Shown: positions 22,901 to 33,582, counted from the stretch's first letter. The stretch: 64,000 nucleotides of DNA from Pleodorina starrii (GCA_030267565.1 BRXU01000008.1:2610001-2674000); one strand, 5' to 3'. Made by a program: numbers and translations. Notes: generated by a model from the letters alone, not told the origin.

Positions 22901-25700
22901 TGGGGGGGCTGGGGGGGCTGGGGGGGCTGGGGGGGCTGGGGGGGCTGGGGGGGCTGGGGGGGCTGGGGGGGCTGGGGGGGCTGGGGGGGCTGGGGGGGCT
23001 GGGGGGGCTGGGGGGGCTGGGGGGGCTGGGGGGGCTGGGGGGGCTGGGGGGGCTGGGGGGGCTGGGGGGGCTGGGGGGGCTGGGGGGGCTGGGGGGGCTG
23101 GGGGGGCTGGGGGGGCTGGGGGGGCTGGGGGGGCTGGGGGGGCTGGGGGGGCTGGGGGGGCTGGGGGGGCTGGGGGGGCTGGGGGGGCTGGGGGGGCTGG
23201 GGGGGCTGGGGGGGGCTGGGGGGGCTGGGGGGGCTGGGGGGGCTGGGGGGGGCTGGGGGGGCTGGGGGGGCTGGGGGGGCTGGGGGGGCTGGGGGGGCTG
23301 GGGGGGCTGGGGGGGCTGGGGGGGCTGGGGGGGCTGGGGGGGCTGGGGGGGCTGGGGGGGCTGGGGGGGCTGGGGGGGCTGGGGGGGCTGGGGGGGCTGG
23401 GGGGGCTGGGGGGGCTGGGGGGGCTGGGGGGGCTGGGGGGGCTGGGGGGGCTGGGGGGGCTGGGGGGGCTGGGGGGGCTGGGGGGGCTGGGGGGGCTGGG
23501 GGGGCTGGGGGGGCTGGGGGGGCTGGGGGGGCTGGGGGGGCTGGGGGGGCTGGGGGGGCTGGGGGGGCTGGGGGGGCTGGGGGGGCTGGGGGGGCTGGGG
23601 GGGCTGGGGGGGCTGGGGGGGCTGGGGGGGCTGGGGGGGCTGGGGGGGCTGGGGGGGCTGGGGGGGCTGGGGGGGCTGGGGGGCTGGGGGGGCTGGGGGG
23701 GCTGGGGGGGCTGGGGGGGCTGGGGGGGCTGGGGGGGCTGGGGGGGCTGGGGGGGCTGGGGGGGCTGGGGGGGCTGGGGGGGCTGGGGGGGGCTGGGGGG
23801 GCTGGGGGGGCTGGGGGGGCTGGGGGGGCTGGGGGGGCTGGGGGGGCTGGGGGGGCTGGGGGGGCTGGGGGGGCTGGGGGGGCTGGGGGGGCTGGGGGGG
23901 CTGGGGGGGCTGGGGGGGCTGGGGGGGCTGGGGGGGCTGGGGGGGCTGGGGGGGCTGGGGGGGCTGGGGGGGCTGGGGGGGCTGGGGGGGCTGGGGGGGC
24001 TGGGGGGGCTGGGGGGGCTGGGGGGGCTGGGGGGGCTGGGGGGGCTGGGGGGGCTGGGGGGGCTGGGGGGGCTGGGGGGGCTGGGGGGGCTGGGGGGGCT
24101 GGGGGGGCTGGGGGGGCTGGGGGGGCTGGGGGGGCTGGGGGGCTGGGGGGGCTGGGGGGGCTGGGGGGGCTGGGGGGGCTGGGGGGGCTGGGGGGGCTGG
24201 GGGGGCTGGGGGGGCTGGGGGGGCTGGGGGGGCTGGGGGGGCTGGGGGGGCTGGGGGGGCTGGGGGGGCTGGGGGGGCTGGGGGGGCTGGGGGGGCTGGG
24301 GGGGCTGGGGGGGCTGGGGGGGCTGGGGGGGCTGGGGGGGCTGGGGGGGCTGGGGGGGCTGGGGGGGCTGGGGGGGCTGGGGGGGCTGGGGGGGCTGGGG
24401 GGGCTGGGGGGGCTGGGGGGGCTGGGGGGGCTGGGGGGGCTGGGGGGGCTGGGGGGGCTGGGGGGGCTGGGGGGGCTGGGGGGGCTGGGGGGGCTGGGGG
24501 GGCTGGGGGGGCTGGGGGGGCTGGGGGGGCTGGGGGCACAAAGAGCCGAGCGAGCCGCAACGACGGGACGCGGCGATGTTGACGAATGGGAAAAAGAGGT
24601 CGTACGACAGACAGGTACCGCTTGTTGGGTTTGGAACGGGTTTTGTGCTGAGTTTGAGGGCCGTGAAGGCTGCCGAGTTCGGACTTGTTGCTGGGAGTGT
24701 ATTGAGGTGGGAGCTTGGGATGCGGGATGAATGAGGTGGGACGTGCAGGCACCAGAGGCGGGAGGCTTGGTTTGAGTGACGGTTACTGTACCACCTGTTC
24801 ACCAACATCCAACCACCCACAACTGCCCCAACCATTTATAAACCATCCCAACGTTTTCTCTAACCGCTCGCCTCCCTCAGCGGCACCTTCCTGGCCCTCT
24901 CCAACTTCAACCTCCACCACGACCCCGCCCTGTGGCCCCAACCCGACCGTTTCGTGCCCGAACGGTTCCGGTCGGAGGGGCCGGGACAGGGGGAGGCAGA
25001 GGGAGGCCCCGACAAGAAGAGCCGCGGCGGCGGCGGCGGTGGCAGCGGCGGCGGACATCTGGGTCCAACCCACCCGGCGGCGTGGGCGGGCTTCGGCGCG
25101 GGCACGCGCATGTGTGTGGGGCACAAGCTCGCGATGATGGTGGGTGCAACGCCCGGTCAGCCCTGGGCTGGCAGCTCAGTTTTCGTCGGTCCCCACCCCA
25201 ACCCGGGTGCAAACAAGGAGATCAGTACGATGGATGAAGACCAGTACGGCAGTGGCGCAGTAGTGTCTCAATGGGCTCCAGGAACTCCGTGGGAATCCAA
25301 AGAGGAAAGGGTTCTGGGTAGGGAGGGTAACGGGGGCGGGGAGAGGGGTGAGAGAGCGGTGTGGGGCGGCCACGAAGGTCGCAGAGCAGAACGTCATATG
25401 GTGCACCGAAGCGCCCCACGCGTCCGCCCCTGCCCTCCGCGCCCCACTCCGTACCGTCTCCGCTGCGGTTTCATCTTTTACCCATCCGTGTTCCGCTCTG
25501 CCCCCATATGGCCCCCCCAGATCGGCAAGGCCACGCTCGTGTCGCTGCTGCGGCGCTTCACCCTCAGCCCCGCCGCCCAGCAGCCGCTGCCGCCGGTCAT
25601 GGCCACCGGCCTGACCTACGGGCCCAAGGAGGGCGTGTGGCTGCACCTGCACCCACGCGCCGCCGCCGGCCCCCAGACCTCCCCCTCTCCATCCTTCTAA
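13950..25700 (+). CDS. Cytochrome P450 monooxygenase
   Basis: Heme-thiolate monooxygenase, probably ER-anchored by its hydrophobic N-terminus. Exons are 13950-14039, 14688-14751, 14943-15046, 15530-15582, 16079-16186, 16405-16464, 16817-16963, 17109-17427, 17654-about 18062, an exon starting at 18226 (DTISDTE, 3' end unresolved), 18558-18725, 19141-19256, 24881-25139 and 25521-25700. Diagnostic motifs are the hinge [16 protein letters not shown]; the helix-C style WRRGRHAF; the I-helix [15 protein letters not shown], with an A-Y-D-T-S variant of AGxET; the ExxR motif KETMR; the PERF meander; and the heme loop [10 protein letters not shown] with the Cys ligand. The Gly-rich insert (exon 17109-17427) and Ala/Gly insert (exon 17654) look non-catalytic. 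[19 protein letters not shown] and the downstream layout recall CYP711 (MAX1) and CYP3/5-like families. The substrate is not predictable. Confidence 0.92.
14639..14669 (+). repeat. Dispersed intronic element, copy 4 (3' half)
   Basis: Reads CCTCCGCTGCGGCATCTTCT then TTTTACCC in P450 intron 1. It ends about 18 nt before the acceptor of exon 14688-14751, in the sense orientation. Confidence 0.7.
15621..15684 (-). repeat. Dispersed intronic element, inverted copy near a donor
   Basis: In the P450 intron 15583-16078 the plus strand reads GGGTAAGAAGAAAGAGCAGC, then GGGACGGAGACGGG, then GGAGACGGCGTTAGCGA. This is the reverse orientation of the other P450 copies and starts about 38 nt after the donor. 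It shows the repeat is not simply an orientation-fixed splice signal. Confidence 0.6.
16735..16760. repeat. Interstitial telomere-like tract
   Basis: AAACCCTAAAAAAACCCTAA then AAACCC in the P450 intron 16465-16816, with an isolated ACCCTAACC about 70 bp upstream. It is a degenerate CCCTAAAA-type repeat with lengthened A-runs. Confidence 0.6.
19278..24536. repeat. Giant 9-bp G-rich minisatellite (CTGGGGGGG)n
   Basis: About 5.26 kb, roughly 584 copies of a 9-bp unit, CT plus seven G, G-rich on the P450 coding strand. It fills most of intron 19257-24880. Rare units have six or eight G, shifting the register. Only two clear interruptions were seen, near 20388-20408 (GATGCGGGGGCAGCGGGGGC) and near 22260-22290 (GGCTTTGGGG). 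The unit has no stop codon in any frame, so six very long frames (Gly-Gly-Leu/Trp/Ala on plus; Pro-Pro-Gln/Ala/Ser on minus) run through it. These are artefacts. Quadruplex and R-loop potential is extreme. Confidence 0.98.
25451..25483 (+). repeat. Dispersed intronic element, copy 5
   Basis: Reads GTACCGTCTCCGCTGCGG then TTTCATCTTTTACCC in the last P450 intron. It ends 37 nt before the acceptor of exon 25521-25700, in the sense orientation. Confidence 0.7.
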
Positions 25701-25869
25701 GCAGCATCGGACGGGAGATGGAGGGCGGAGAGGCTACGCCAGGACGGAGGGGGGAGGGGGCGAGGATGGAGGGGGGGCGAGGACGGACAAGGGGTTGGTG
25801 TCGGCTTCCTTGAAGCCGGAAAAAGGGCGGGGCCCCGTTCAATCCGTACGGGTTAAGTTGAGTGCTAGG

Positions 25870-26130
25870 GCGGCGAGGGCGTGAAATGTGAGAGTGTCGA
25901 CATTCCTGCTGATAGACAGCCAGAGCTTTTTCCCGAAATGCCTGCTAGCCGAGTCGTTATCAAGGCCTGCCGGCGCCGCGCGAAGCGCGTCATCCCGCCG
26001 GGTGCATGAGCGCATGGATCGAAATACGGCATCATTTCCAAAGCGAGCGGCGAGGGCGTCAAGTGTGAGAGTGTCCTGAAAGTCCTGCTGATAGACAGCC
26101 AGAGCTTTATATCCGAAATGCCTGCGGCTT
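25870..26130. repeat. Diverged direct repeat, about 174 bp apart
   Basis: Two copies share GTGAGAGTGTC, TCCTGCTGATAGACAGCC, AGAGCTTT and CCGAAATGCCTGC, at about 25887-25942 and 26061-26123. They are followed by unrelated sequence. This may be a remnant of a mobile element or a local duplication. Confidence 0.8.
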
Positions 26131-26925
26131 GAGCAATCCACCCCATGTTCAGCATCGCGCTCCGTCTCGGCACTGTGCAACTCTTCCCGCGAGCGCATTG
26201 ACAGTAGACGTGGAGTGTATCATTCACATATCACGCAGGCTGACTTGCCAATAGAAGGACAGCGGAACTGTTTGCGAGGGTCGCGACGACGTGCAGGTAC
26301 CGACGAGAGTGCACAGGCTTCGCTACCGAGGTATCCACCGTATCGTAGAGCAGGCTTGACAACTTTAACATTAGAACAGGACTGTAGAAGTCCCCTAGGT
26401 TGCCGACTGGACTTGTCGGGCGGCCCGCAGAAGAGCGCCGCATCGTGCGTGCATTGGCGGCTTGGCGTCCAACAACCAACAGTTTGCCCCTCATGGTTTG
26501 CTCCTTGCAACCTTTGTAATAGTAATATGCGTCAAGACGATCGGACCGGCTAGCAGAGCTGCTGTGGTGTGGTCGCGGCTTGCGGGAAGAATGTTCGCAA
26601 TGCGCACATAGTTGGTTGCTTGCCGAAACGAAGATTCATTTGACGCCGTCATGTCAGAATTCCACTTTAAGGAACGATGAATCTTCTGGAATTAATTATA
26701 GGCCGAGAGGTGTTGGTTTGACCTCGGCCTCGGTCCATGGAGACTGCCAAACTGGTTTGTACTCATGCGATGTTGGGTTCCAATAATAAATTTACCGTGC
26801 AATAAAGAATGTAATCTTTTACTTATGCAGCCTTTCCGTTGGCCAAAAGTCTGCACTTGTCCAATTACTTCCATCCCAGATCCCAGATCCCACGTCCCAC
26901 GCACGGACATGGGCAATCCTACAGG

Positions 26926-26968
26926 GCGGGGCCCCCCTGGGCGCTTCGCGCTGGGGCCCCGCCCAAAA
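26926..26968. repeat. GC-rich perfect hairpin
   Basis: GGGCGGGGCCCC and GGGGCCCCGCCC flank a loop containing CTGGGCGCTTCGCGCTG, which itself has a GCG/CGC mini-stem. The whole forms a compact, very stable cruciform or stem-loop. The function is unknown. Confidence 0.8.
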
Positions 26969-27840
26969 AAGGGGGGCGCGGGGACGGTACTCGTGCCCCC
27001 CCCTTCCGTCCTCGCGCCCGGGGCGAGTTGTGGCGGATTGGTCGGCTGTTCGATTGCTGTCCGACGCAGGCAGGCAAGCCCGGCTGTGGCTCTGGCCTCC
27101 GCGCTGTCTTTTGTCCCAGGATGGGGGAGGATAGGGGAGGCACGAGGCTGCGGCTGTCCTGGCCAGTGTCCGGGCGAGGCTGCCGCTGCTTGGCTGGCTG
27201 GTCCCAGGGAGACGGGGTTGGTACCGTAAACAGGGCGAGAAGGCCATGGGGCCATGGGTTTCTAGGTGTTTGCCGTACAGTACGGTCCAGCAGTACATGT
27301 TTGCAAAGCTGTTGCCACTCGGCTTGGCTCGGCTTGCCCGATGGGCCTTGTACATAAAAACTTTTGTCGACATTCTGTCGGGCCGTACAACGCCGATCTA
27401 CGTCGGAACGCTTGCCGGCACCTGGGGGAGGGGGCCGGGGAGGAAACCGCAGAGGGGTCGCAAAAAGTGTCCAGGGAGGCTTCTTCTTCTTCTTTTTCTT
27501 CTTCATCTTCGGGTGCTGCCTGCTCGATAAAGAGCTAGGAAAGAGGTCGGAAAGGCCAACCCCGCTGGGCCGACAACAAAAAACCACGAGACACGCGCCC
27601 GCCGACTTGCAGGAGGCAGCCCTGCAGATGCACCGTAAGTCGGACCAGGTCGGACAGGGGGGAGACGCCGTCTCCTCGTCCCTCCCTCCTCCAAGAACAG
27701 TTAATCCTCCAGGAGACCAGGACAACCCCCAAGAACAGTACACATACGATGCCACAGAGCGCCAGAGCGACGCGCTACCACAGTCCCGGGAAGGCCCCGA
27801 CCTCCCGCTCTCCCACCCGACCCGACCCAACCCCCAGGTC

Positions 27841-27990
27841 ACCCCATCCCATCCCATCCGATCCGATCCGACCCCATCCCATCCGATCCGACCCCATCCG
27901 ATCCGATCCGACCCCATCCCATCCGATCCGACCCCATCCCATCCGATCCGACCCCATCCCATCCGATCCGACCCCATCCCATCCGATCCA
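27841..27990. repeat. 15-bp minisatellite (CCCATCCGATCCGAC)
   Basis: About ten tandem units of CCCATCCGATCCGAC with variants that gain or lose GATCC or CATCC steps. Intergenic. Confidence 0.9.
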
Positions 27991-28858
27991 AACGAAGGTA
28001 CCGAGACAGGCGGCCGATAGGAAAACGGACGGGAGGGGGGCGGAGGGCCTCCCCACAGCCCGCTAGGGCTCGGGTGCAGTACATGTTCGGCCAAGGTGGT
28101 CACCCAAAAGCCCGCCTCGCAGCTGGGGAGCGCCGGGAGCGCCACACCGCGGCGGTGCGGTGAGGCGGGTGGGGTTCCGGTGCGGCGGCGGAAAGACGTG
28201 AGCCAACAAGGCGCGACGGGAGCGGCAGCAGGCTGCAGAGGGCAACGGGAGGGAGACGCGCGTTACCGTTACTGACCACCAGGAGGAGAGTGATACGGAG
28301 AGTGAGAGTGAGAGGAGCGTGAGAGTGAGAGGAGAGTGAGTGGAGATGACCCTGAATGGAAGACGGCCACTGGCCGAGAAAGGGGGTCTTTCGGGCGGGG
28401 ATGAAGCCATGAAGGTCCCTCGTAACATGACAGCACTCGAGCCGGCCGTTGCAAGCAGCAGGTCCGAATGGCACGCGCCGCGGCGGCCAGCGAGGAACAC
28501 CAGTGGCAACCCCTGTGGCAAACCACCCCTCCCCCTCCCGCTACCCCACTCTCACCGGGGGTCTCCGCAACCGATTCCGCGTCGTCGCTGCCGGTGCGCT
28601 GTGCTCCCTCTCGACATGCTGCCAGCGCCTGCCTCACTCGCCGCCGTTACGCCCGCAACCACTCAAGCCCAGGCTGCTGCTGCTACTGCCGCTGCCACGT
28701 CGGGTGGGGGAGGAGAGGGCGCCAAGAGAGAGGATCGCTCCTCGCCGGGCCCCGCGCCCGCTGACTCGTTGCAACCGACCGACCGACCGGCTGGCGATAA
28801 GCAGGGGGCTGTCCACCGGACGACCCAACTGAGCACTTTGGGGAGACGTCCAGTCGCA

Positions 28859-28953
28859 AGCCGTGAGCCGTGAGCGGGAGGCCACGGCTCGCGGTGTGCA
28901 GTCCCAGGCGGAGGGGGGCCACCGCGAGGGTACCCCGCTCTCGGCTCACGGCT
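28859..28953. repeat. 20-bp inverted repeat
   Basis: AGCCGTGAGCCGTGAGCGGG (28859-28878) pairs with CCCGCTCTCGGCTCACGGCT (28934-28953) at 19 of 20 positions around a 55-nt GC-rich loop. The left arm also has an internal GAGCCGT duplication. Confidence 0.75.
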
Positions 28954-29552
28954 GGGGAAGCTGCTGCCACCAAGTGCCATCCCCGTTGGTGTTGGGGTTT
29001 GAGGGTGATGGTGGGTGAGATCCGACCGCCCGAGGACGACACGCCGCCGCGACGTGGCATAACGTGACGTGGGGCGAGGGCCGCCGCGTGACTCCGTTAC
29101 TGAACTGAACTGCATGTCACTGAACTGCATTGCACGGGATGGAAGAGAACGGCATCCCCCACGGCCGTCCGAGCAGGGCTGCTGGTGCTGCTGCTGCTGC
29201 GGCGGCGGCAGCGCCGCCGCCACCTGAACCGCCACCTGAACCGCCGCCGCCTGATCATCATCATCATCATCATCGGCAGCAGCAGCGACCAACATCGTAT
29301 CGAGTCCGTCGTCTGCTGCTGCTGCTGCCGCTGCTCTCCCTCCGCCGCTGGTGCTTCTCCGCAGCCGCAGCGGCCGTCGGCGTCGCCACCCTCCTCAAAG
29401 CTGTGCCCGCGCCTCCCGCCTTCGTGACGCGGGGCCTGACCCGAACGTCGTCGCCGCTGACCTCCCCGCCGTCCTCTCCCTCCCCTTCCCCCAGGGACAA
29501 AAGAGTGCGATGTGGTGCGTCGATAGCACTCCTTATTGCACCCACCAGCCCC

Positions 29553-31815
29553 CTAGATGGTGAAAAGCGCCTCCATCACCATCGCCGCCACATGCCGCTG
29601 CTGCCGCCACAACACCTCAACCCATCGTGCCTATTCGCCGCCCGCCGCCGTCGCCGCCGCCGCCGTGACGCAACGTGGACCTGGCGCCCCCCCTCCCGCC
29701 GCTCACTCACCACGCCCAGCCAGCGCCCGGCTGCGGCAGCGCAACACCGGACGGGGGGCCAGCGGCCAGGTAGAGATGTATCGAGGGCCGGGCCGCGCCC
29801 GCGGGGCACCGCCGCCGCCGCCGATCCCGCCCTGGCTTCCTGGTGGGCGTCAAAAAGGACGTCACAGCGGCACCCAATGCTCCAAAGCCTCCACAGGAGC
29901 CGGTGTATGGCGGTGCGGCGGTGCGGCCCTCCTCCCGAAGTTTGGTCCACACGGAAACGGCGAAGGGATATCCGGCGGCTCGGGCCGCCCGTGGCTCCGA
30001 GACCCTGCCAGCGCCGTGTCGGCTGCATGAAAGTATCCGTACTGTACTGCATCGCCCGCCGTTGCGCCTCCCGGGCTGTGCTGACCTCCGCCTCTGCCTC
30101 GCAGCGGCGAAACCGGCGCGGATCTCGCCATCAGCAGCAGCAGCAGCCAGCAGCAGCTGCTGCTGCGCTGACGGCGGCCCTGCGGCTATTTGCGGTTAAC
30201 AAACTGATTCTGGGTTGGACTGGGCTGCGTTGGGACCAACAGACAGACCGGTGCGCTCCTCAGCTCCGTCTCCGCCGGATCTGTACCCCTGTGTGTTTGT
30301 GTGTGTGACAAGCGGCCAGTCAAGACAGACAGTCCACCCGCCAGCCCGACATCCATCAGGATGGGGCAGGCAGCGCAACAGACGGGGATTAAGGAACAGC
30401 GAGAGGAAGGGAGAGAGAGGAAGAGAGAGAGGGAAGGAAAGAGAGAGAGAGAGAACCTGCAGCAATAGGGTTTGGCAGTTTGGCAGGTCGCAGCTCCCTG
30501 GAGCTTTAGCGACACGTGAGGGCGAGCGTACGGCACACCCACCCAGAGGCCCCGACCCGCCCTCCGCCCGCCCGCACCCACCCACGCTCTCCACGACGCT
30601 GGGAACTCCAGGGATGCTCAGCTTCCGAATGGTGAAATCCACCTGCCGTACAGCCGGGTGCTCGCGCAGTACGGCACCCACCGCCCGGTGCGCCACCGCC
30701 TCGAGCAGCTGACAGGGGGCTCCCTCCACCACAGACTTGATGTCCCTTTGGGGGAGCGGGGGCAAGTGCCAGAATAAGCGAAAGAGCGAAACGCTGGTTG
30801 AGTACTGGGACTCATTTGCGAATATGCCTGTGTGTAGATGAATTTGAATCCCTCAACAGCAGCAGCAGCAGCCATTGCGGGGGACTGGGCTTGCGGTGGA
30901 TCGAGGACCGAATGGCGAGCAGCCCGGCGGTAGTGGCGTGCAAAGGGGATAAGCTGCGCTCCGATTCGCTTCACTACTCCGGAAAGCGGCAAGCAGGAAG
31001 AGAGATGCGCCGTAATGAAGGCAGCGCGACAAGGGGGCGAGCAGCGAGGCAAAGGAGCAGCGGCTTTCCGGGTCCGCGCGTCCGTCCGTACAACACTGCT
31101 GCTATGGCCGTACACGTACCCGTACACGGCCGCGTAGCTGACGGTGTCTTCCAGGGCGTCGCTGGCGCCGGCCGCTGACGTGTCCACTTCCAGTTTGACG
31201 TCCACCAGGAAGCTCTGACCCAAACGGGTCTCCTGAGCGCGAGTGGCGCGGCGAGAGACAGACAGACAGATAGGTTCCGCGGCCGCGTTGTAAACAATGT
31301 CATCGGGACATGAGCGGTGCGGGAGCAGTGCCAGGCGGGTTTTGACGCGCGGCGGGCTCCACGCTACGTTTACTGTGCATGGAGCAGCAACGAAGGAAGG
31401 CATCAAACTTCTTATAACTACTTTGTGCGCGCAGCTTGGGTGCTGCCGGCCAGCATGGTTCCGAAAGGATTTGAAGGGAGATGCAAACGGCTGCCGCGCG
31501 GCGGACGCAGCAGACCCGCAACTATGTCGCACAGGGAACGCCAGACCAGCTACTGCGTTGTACCTCTGGAAGCACGCCGTGGCGTCCGAAAAAACGCATG
31601 CCGGTGATGTGTATCCAGTCGCTCTCGCCAGCCAGGGCCGCCGTGCTATAAGGCCGCGGCGCATTCAATCCAAGGTTAACCGGTGACTCCCACAGCGACG
31701 CCCCGCCAACGGGCGCTTTGGGGCAAGCGCCGGTTTCAAGATGCACGTTGTCCAAGAGACGGCCCAACAAACGGCCGAGGGGAGCCGCAGGCTGCCTCCT
31801 CATAATTGTAAGCAT
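29553..31815 (-). CDS. folB: Dihydroneopterin aldolase (folate pathway)
   Basis: Converts 7,8-dihydroneopterin to 6-hydroxymethyl-dihydropterin and glycolaldehyde in folate synthesis. Exons are 31815-31564, 31232-31120, 30745-30586 and probably 29630-29553, all phase-consistent, about 200 residues. After a roughly 60-residue extension that may be organelle targeting come DWIHITGMRFFGRHGVLPE, ETRLGQSFLVDVKLEVD, SDALEDTVSYAAVYGDIKS and VVEGAPCQLLEAVA, which are the standard FolB blocks, with the catalytic-site Glu in GVLPEE and the conserved Tyr in SYAAVY. The ATG at 31815 is the first in frame; a second lies at 31803. The last exon (ARWVEVLWRQ, ending LFTI) is chosen because it supplies the family's C-terminal (G)VEI-x-R strand. 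It is the least certain part. An alternative short exon, 30280-30260 (IRRRRS), also fits phase. Divergent with eIF5A. Confidence 0.88.
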
Positions 31816-32105
31816 TCTTGGGCTGAAGGGAGAAAGCGAAGCGGCTTGCTTCACAGCGGCGTGACAAAAAGCTGTGTTATACCAGGCTGCAACTCTCGCT
31901 AGCAACGGCCTACATCAGGTAAATTGCTTTGTATGCGCTTCCAGCTGCCATTTGCAACAGTACAGCGCAGCGCGCGCAATGAGGGCCCTTTTCCGTACGC
32001 CGCTTGTTTTCCAAACGGACTTACCCTCTTCCTTCAACAACACCTGTCCCTTTCTGCTGCGCCAACCCGCCACCACCCTCTCCTCTGTTCTTTAAGTTTG
32101 GAACA
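31816..32105. promoter_or_regulatory. Shared divergent 5' region, folB / eIF5A
   Basis: The 290 bp between the two start codons must hold both 5' leaders and probably a bidirectional promoter. I see no clear TATA box. A CTAACC-free, moderately pyrimidine-rich leader precedes the eIF5A ATG (context GAACAATGTC). Confidence 0.5.
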
Positions 32106-33582
32106 ATGTCTGATCACGAGGTTGAGACCTTCGAGAGCGCCGACGCCGGCGCCTCGTTGACCTACCCGCAGCAGGCCGGCACTATCCGTAAGAACGGCTA
32201 CATTGTCATTTCTGGCCGGCCATGCAAGGTATGCTGGAACTTTAGCCAATTGAGATGAGCGGCTCGCCTTTGGTGTTTTTGGGCTACCGAACGGAGGAGT
32301 TCTTTGCGCGCGCTGCTCTGGCAGGTGGTGGACGTGTCGACCTCCAAGACGGGCAAGCACGGTCACGCTAAGTGCAACTTCGTCGCCATTGATATCTTCA
32401 CCAGCAAGAAGTATGAGGAGATGGCGCCCTCGTCGCACAACCTCGACGTAGGTGCTCGCAGCCGCAGGCGGCGCATATGCCGCCCAGGAGCCACGGCGCG
32501 TTGCTGCAGCGCGCAAGCTGCTTGTGCTGAATTGTTCTTTTAATTGGGGGCCTTGCAGGTGCCAAACATCTCCAGGAAGGAGTACACGGTCATTGACATC
32601 ACCGACGAGGGCATTGTGAGTTGGCGCGGCTGTGGCATGGGTGCGATGGCTGCCTTCATGGATTCGTGAACGTGCTTCTCAACAATTGCAATCTGCTTAG
32701 CCCGTTCGACTGGAGGCGCGACGGCGGCAATCGAAGATCAAAGCGATGTGTTTCTTATGACCAATGGCGCCCTCTGACTACCGTTTATAGGTGTCGCTGC
32801 TGGACGAGAGCGGCAACACGCGCGATGACCTGTTCCTGCCGAAGGGAACCGACGAGGCCGAAAAGCTGGCTGAGATCATCAAGGAGAACTGGGGCAACGA
32901 CAAGGAGATGGCTGTGACTGTCATCAAGGTGCGGGGTGCTTTTGTTGCAATGAGCTTGCAATGGGTGGGATAAGGCCATTTTGCTGCCGTTGAGCCAGGG
33001 GACACAGCCTCCGCGGGTCTGGGGGTGTGAACTCCCTGCCTCGGGGCTCGACGAAATTCACATGGTTGACGCCCCGTCTTCGCCGCCCGCCCCTCCCCAT
33101 TCTCTTTTGCCCCAAACCTGGAATTGAATGAAGTCCATGGGCGAGGAGATGATCTCGTCGGTCAAGGTGAGCAGGGTGGCTAAGTCGCCGGAGGCCGTGT
33201 ATGCACACGCATATGGGGTCCAGCTGCATCATGACCGTTGCGTATGCGGTAGACCTGCCAAGTGGACCTCCCAGGGCGCGTAGAGGGATCCCCACTTCTG
33301 TTCTAGCATCGGGCGAAGGCCGCGCGACGCGAGCGGGGAAATGCTTTGAGCGGGGCAATGCTTTGAGCGGGGCAAGATGCTTCGATTGGGCGGTTGGACA
33401 CAAAGGGGTATCGCCACGTTTCCTGCCAGGAGGCGTGTCTGGGACACGCTAAGCGTGTATGTGCCGTCTGGCATGATTACTGAACTCCGTGCGAGAAGGC
33501 ACACGGTCACGTGCGTTTTTGTAGTTGAAATCGAGACCCCGCGTTTTGGCTTACGCAGGTCATCAACGAGACCAAGGCCTAA
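32106..33582 (+). CDS. EIF5A: Eukaryotic translation initiation factor 5A
   Basis: Hypusinated factor that helps ribosomes through stalling motifs and termination; cytosolic. Exons are 32106-32228, 32325-32447, 32559-32615, 32791-32928, 33134-33166 and 33559-33582, all with GT-AG borders and matching phase, giving 165 residues, the normal family size. The N-terminus is [20 protein letters not shown]. The hypusine loop [12 protein letters not shown] is intact, and the modified Lys should be K52. The OB-fold C-domain follows ([35 protein letters not shown]). The last two exons are tiny (33 and 24 nt), encoding [11 protein letters not shown] and VINETKA. Acceptor AATGAAG at 33133 is weak but required by frame. 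No truncation or odd residue was seen. Confidence 0.97.

Larger units (their letters stand above)
25701..29552. other. Gene-poor region with repeats and hairpins
   Basis: Between the P450 stop and the candidate last exon of the aldolase I could support no gene on either strand. The 3' trailers of both flanking genes point into it. It holds a diverged direct repeat, a GC hairpin, a 15-bp minisatellite and a 20-bp inverted repeat, listed separately. A lower-GC stretch at 26550-26830 contains AATAAA-like motifs and one TGTAA, the usual algal polyadenylation signal, near 26808. I cannot tie that to a transcript. Confidence 0.5.

Noticed and set aside
19123..24835. Four overlapping open frames of more than 1800 codons on both strands (Gly-Gly-Leu/Trp/Ala; Pro-Pro-Ser/Ala/Gln), resembling a hydroxyproline-rich cell-wall protein
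   Set aside because: The 9-bp unit has no stop in any frame. Units with six or eight G shift the register repeatedly, and the array lies between two P450 exons.
26919..28145. 408-codon minus-strand frame
   Set aside because: Openness comes from the 15-bp minisatellite and GC bias; no recognisable motif.
29130..30308. 392-codon plus-strand frame rich in Ala, Pro, His and Arg
   Set aside because: No domain, strong codon bias towards repeats. It overlaps the candidate last aldolase exon on the other strand.
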